From: an uncultured Oscillospiraceae bacterium
GTDB taxonomy: Bacteria; Bacillota; Clostridia; Oscillospirales; Ruminococcaceae
Direction: 5' to 3'
Assembly (NCBI GenBank): GCA_900555435.1
Contig: USLH01000102.1
Span: 1-8,390 of the forward strand
Length of the DNA: 8,390 bases
Shown here: positions 6,005 to 8,390 of the stretch, one piece after another
How the letters are laid out: each line of letters starts with the position of its first letter
Position numbering within the stretch: position 1 is the first letter of the stretch
Notes under the pieces: generated by a model
What the model was told of the DNA's origin: nothing
Seen by the model: the letters and a program-made list of their open reading frames with translations, nothing else
Database searches by the model: none
Program-made: the position numbers and the translations under genes

Positions 6005-7186
6005 ATGTCCAGATATCTGTTTTCTTCTGAGTCCGTGACCGAGGGACATCCCGATAAGATCTGCGATCAGATCTCCGATGCGGTTCTGGATGCCATTCTG
6101 GAAAAAGACCCCATGGGCCGGGTGGCCTGCGAGACCTGCTGCACCACCGGCATGGTGATGGTCATGGGCGAGATCTCCACCAGCTGCTATGTGGACATCC
6201 CGAAGATCGTCCGGGACGTAGTCATCGACATTGGCTATGACCGTGCCAAATACGGCTTTGACGGCTACACCTGCTCGGTGCTGACCTCCATCCATGAACA
6301 GTCCGGCGACATCGCCATGGGCGTCAACGAAGCCCTGGAGGTTCGGGACGGACAGGAGCACGAGGATGAAAACGGCGCCGGAGATCAGGGCATGATGTTC
6401 GGCTTTGCCTGCGACGAGACTCCGGAGCTGATGCCGCTGCCCATTTCGCTGGCTCATGCGCTTTCGAAGCGGCTGACCGAAGTCCGCAAAAATAGCACGC
6501 TCCCTTACTTGCGTCCCGACGGAAAGACCCAGGTGACGGTGGAATACGAAAACGACCGTCCCGTCCGGGTGGACACCGTGGTCATTTCCACCCAGCATGC
6601 CGAGGAGATCCCTCTTTCCCAGATCCGGGCGGATCTGCTGGAGCAGGTGGTGAAGCCGGTGATCCCGGCAGAGCTTCTGGATGCGGATACCAAATATTAT
6701 GTGAACCCCACCGGGCGGTTCGTGATTGGCGGCCCTGCCGGCGACAGCGGTCTGACCGGACGGAAGATCATCGTGGACACCTACGGCGGCTACGCCCGTC
6801 ACGGCGGCGGCGCTTTCTCCGGAAAGGATCCGACCAAGGTGGACCGTTCCGCCGCTTACGCCGCCCGCTGGGTCGCAAAGAACGTAGTGGCTGCCGGGCT
6901 TGCTAAGAAGTGCGAGGTAGAGCTTGCCTATGCCATCGGCGTGGCGCAGCCTGTGTCGATTTTAGTGGACACCTTCGGCACCGGCAAATACTCCGATGAA
7001 AAGATCGCCGAGGCGGTGGAGAAGGTCTTTGACCTGCGTCCTACGGCCATCATCAACGCACTGGAGCTGAGAAAGCCCATTTACCGGAATCTTGCCAAAT
7101 ACGGCCACATGGGCCGGGAGGACTTGGGCGTCAGCTGGGAAAAGACCGACCGGAAAGAAGCTCTTTTAAAAGCTATCGTCGAGTAA
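6005..7186 (+). CDS. metK: S-adenosylmethionine synthetase
   Basis: A 393-residue methionine adenosyltransferase, a cytosolic enzyme that makes S-adenosylmethionine from methionine and ATP, releasing phosphate and diphosphate. Family motifs are intact: HPDK (15-18) for ATP and Mg2+, the hexapeptide GAGDQG (124-129), and the glycine-rich phosphate loop GGGAFSGKDPTKVDRS (267-282). YAIGVAQPVS (309-318) is also typical. Length is normal. The ATG at 6005 follows AAGGAAGG with good spacing and begins MSRYLFSSESVTEGHPDK, the usual N-terminus. Expression is controlled by the consensus promoter and SAM-I riboswitch upstream. No terminator is evident before the next gene 27 bases on, so that gene is probably in the same SAM-controlled transcript. 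Confidence 0.98.
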   Translation: MSRYLFSSESVTEGHPDKICDQISDAVLDAILEKDPMGRVACETCCTTGMVMVMGEISTSCYVDIPKIVRDVVIDIGYDRAKYGFDGYTCSVLTSIHEQSGDIAMGVNEALEVRDGQEHEDENGAGDQGMMFGFACDETPELMPLPISLAHALSKRLTEVRKNSTLPYLRPDGKTQVTVEYENDRPVRVDTVVISTQHAEEIPLSQIRADLLEQVVKPVIPAELLDADTKYYVNPTGRFVIGGPAGDSGLTGRKIIVDTYGGYARHGGGAFSGKDPTKVDRSAAYAARWVAKNVVAAGLAKKCEVELAYAIGVAQPVSILVDTFGTGKYSDEKIAEAVEKVFDLRPTAIINALELRKPIYRNLAKYGHMGREDLGVSWEKTDRKEALLKAIVE

Positions 7187-7213
7187 ACAATTCGGGAAAA
7201 GGAGCGGCTTTTT

Positions 7214-8161
7214 ATGATTTCTGGACTTGGAAAACGGCTGGCAGGATCCTTCGGGTTCACCTGCAACGGAGCAAATAACCTCTTTTTCGGTGCGATCGGC
7301 GGCTATCGGGTCGTGGTGACGGAAAACGTACAGCAGAGAAAATACTATCTGGCCTTTCCGGCACGGCCTTCTGCCGGTGCGCCGGAGGTGGCTCCGGGGG
7401 ACTTTTTAAAGAGCTTTGCTGCCGGTCGGAAGGACATTGCCGGGGTCATGGCAGAAGGGTACGCCCTTCATATCGCCGTTAACCAGCGGAGCTATAAGAA
7501 GCTGCTCGCCACCTTTAACGATGTTTTTGCAGCGGTGACCGGCTATCTTTCCGAAAACCGGTTCATCTCCTGCTGCATGGACTGCGGGGAAACGGAAAAT
7601 CTGGGGCTCTACACCCTCCGGGGCAGCAGCCAGTTCCTCTGCGGCGAGTGTGCGGTCAATGCGCAGGCCCGGCTGGAGGAGGAAGCCTCCCGGCAGGCAA
7701 AGGTGAAGAGCAGCTTCCCGAAAGGGCTGATCGGGGCGATTTTAGGCTCTCTGGTCGGCGTGGTGCTGTGGGTGCTGGTGTATCAGCTTGGGTACATCGT
7801 CGGCGTCTGCGGGCTGGCATTTTTCTTCTTTGCTCTGAAGGGGTACGAGAAGCTGGGCGGCTGCGCTGATCTGAAAGGGGTCGTGACCTCGACGATCGTG
7901 AGCATCGTGATGCTGTTTGCCGCCACCTATCTCTGCTACGGCATCGAGATCTGCAAGGTGTATCTGCCGGAAGGCTACAGTGTTTTTGACTGCTTGGGTG
8001 CGGTTTTTGCCTTTTTAAGCGAAAGCAGCGAGGTGCGGACTGCCTTTATAGGCGACCTTGCCATCGGATACGTTTTCATGGCCGCCGCCAGCATCGGAAC
8101 CATCATCGGCGCATACCGGAACGCCCTTCCCAAAACTAACACCGTGACCCGTGTAGGTTAA
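7214..8161 (+). CDS. Unrecognised membrane protein with zinc-ribbon-like cysteines
   Basis: I do not recognise this 315-residue protein. The first 110 residues look soluble and have no signal peptide. A four-Cys arrangement, Cys121-x2-Cys124 and Cys143-x2-Cys146 (with Cys120 adjacent), resembles a zinc ribbon. A charged stretch (about 152-170) follows. Four hydrophobic segments are visible at about 171-190, 193-209, 222-242 and 280-300, with a hydrophilic loop of about 37 residues between the third and fourth. The C-terminus is polar. The ATG at 7214 follows AAAGGAG by 9 bases. It begins 27 bases after metK with no terminator between, so it is likely under the same SAM riboswitch. A soluble metal-binding head on a four-helix membrane domain is what the sequence shows; any function would be a guess. 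Confidence 0.85.
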   Translation: MISGLGKRLAGSFGFTCNGANNLFFGAIGGYRVVVTENVQQRKYYLAFPARPSAGAPEVAPGDFLKSFAAGRKDIAGVMAEGYALHIAVNQRSYKKLLATFNDVFAAVTGYLSENRFISCCMDCGETENLGLYTLRGSSQFLCGECAVNAQARLEEEASRQAKVKSSFPKGLIGAILGSLVGVVLWVLVYQLGYIVGVCGLAFFFFALKGYEKLGGCADLKGVVTSTIVSIVMLFAATYLCYGIEICKVYLPEGYSVFDCLGAVFAFLSESSEVRTAFIGDLAIGYVFMAAASIGTIIGAYRNALPKTNTVTRVG

Positions 8162-8223
8162 AACGGAACCCTTTTTTTCGTCGCTTCATAGAATGGTGCA
8201 GACGGACAGAAGGGGGAAGAAAT

Positions 8224-8390
8224 ATGTGGGATTCGTTCTGGGCCGGGCTGCTCATGGGGCTTATTCTTTGGGTTCTCGTGGAATCGGTGCGGCAGCTGAT
8301 CCGCCCGAGGGCTCTTTTTCGAGCAGGCGGGCGGCATTTTGTGGTGATCCCGGCCGCGGGAAAAATGGAGCGGATGGAGCTTCTCTTACG
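8224..8390 (+). CDS. Small membrane-anchored protein of unknown function (3' partial)
   Basis: An ATG at 8224 preceded by AGGGGGAAG opens a frame that runs to the window edge (55 codons seen). The product begins MWDSFWAGLLMGLILWVLVES, an N-terminal hydrophobic helix of about 15-18 residues, followed by an Arg-rich stretch (VRQLIRPRALFR) consistent with a cytoplasmic side. The rest, including FVVIPAAGKMERMELLLR, is not recognised. It lies 62 bases after the previous gene, possibly in the same transcript. The length of the whole protein is unknown. Confidence 0.65.
   Translation, partial: MWDSFWAGLLMGLILWVLVESVRQLIRPRALFRAGGRHFVVIPAAGKMERMELLL

Noticed and set aside
5981..6802. Minus-strand open frame of 273 codons opposite metK
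   Set aside because: Shadow of the highly conserved metK; the translation is His/Gly-rich and without motifs.
8153..8178. Possible terminator after the unrecognised membrane protein (seven Ts at 8172-8178)
   Set aside because: Only 4-bp stems (such as GGTT/AACC) can be drawn before the T run, too weak to call an intrinsic terminator.

Overview
The window reads as core chromosome of a fairly GC-rich Gram-positive anaerobe of the Clostridia type, possibly Oscillospirales. This is inferred from strong AGGAGG-type ribosome binding sites, a SAM-I (S-box) riboswitch ahead of metK, a LexA of the Bacillota type, TrkA/KtrA-like RCK proteins and a short MreB. The family-level assignment is a guess. 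No mobile element, CRISPR array, tRNA or rRNA was seen.

Layout. (1) 1-1743, plus strand: the 3' end of an ABC exporter gene, then after one base a complete D-2-hydroxyacid dehydrogenase gene. Both end at a strong hairpin (1747-1782) that can terminate transcription from both sides. (2) 1795-5518, minus strand, read right to left: two RCK-domain (TrkA-like) genes and lexA form one operon behind a near-consensus promoter at 5564-5592. The second RCK gene overlaps lexA in an ATGA. A terminator hairpin follows lexA, and comF starts immediately after its T-tract. mreB comes next, with its own TATAAT promoter and a TTG start. (3) 5519-6004: a 486-base divergent intergenic region holding the RCK operon promoter, an exact-consensus metK promoter, a SAM-I riboswitch with its terminator, and further hairpins. 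(4) 6005-8390, plus strand: metK, an unrecognised membrane protein with a Cys-rich zinc-ribbon-like motif, and the beginning of another small membrane-anchored protein cut by the window edge.

How the parts work together. metK makes S-adenosylmethionine, which should bind the riboswitch and shut off metK and probably the membrane protein gene behind it. The RCK pair probably gates a K+ uptake channel encoded elsewhere and shares a transcript with the SOS repressor LexA. The ABC half is the catalytically intact half of a probable heterodimeric exporter, so its partner should lie just upstream of the window.

I did not find a clearly new biological system. The items most worth a second look are the lexA/comF junction, where the terminator arm is complementary to the comF ribosome binding site; a second hairpin in the metK leader; the RCK-RCK-lexA operon lacking a visible SOS box; and the unrecognised membrane protein linked to metK.
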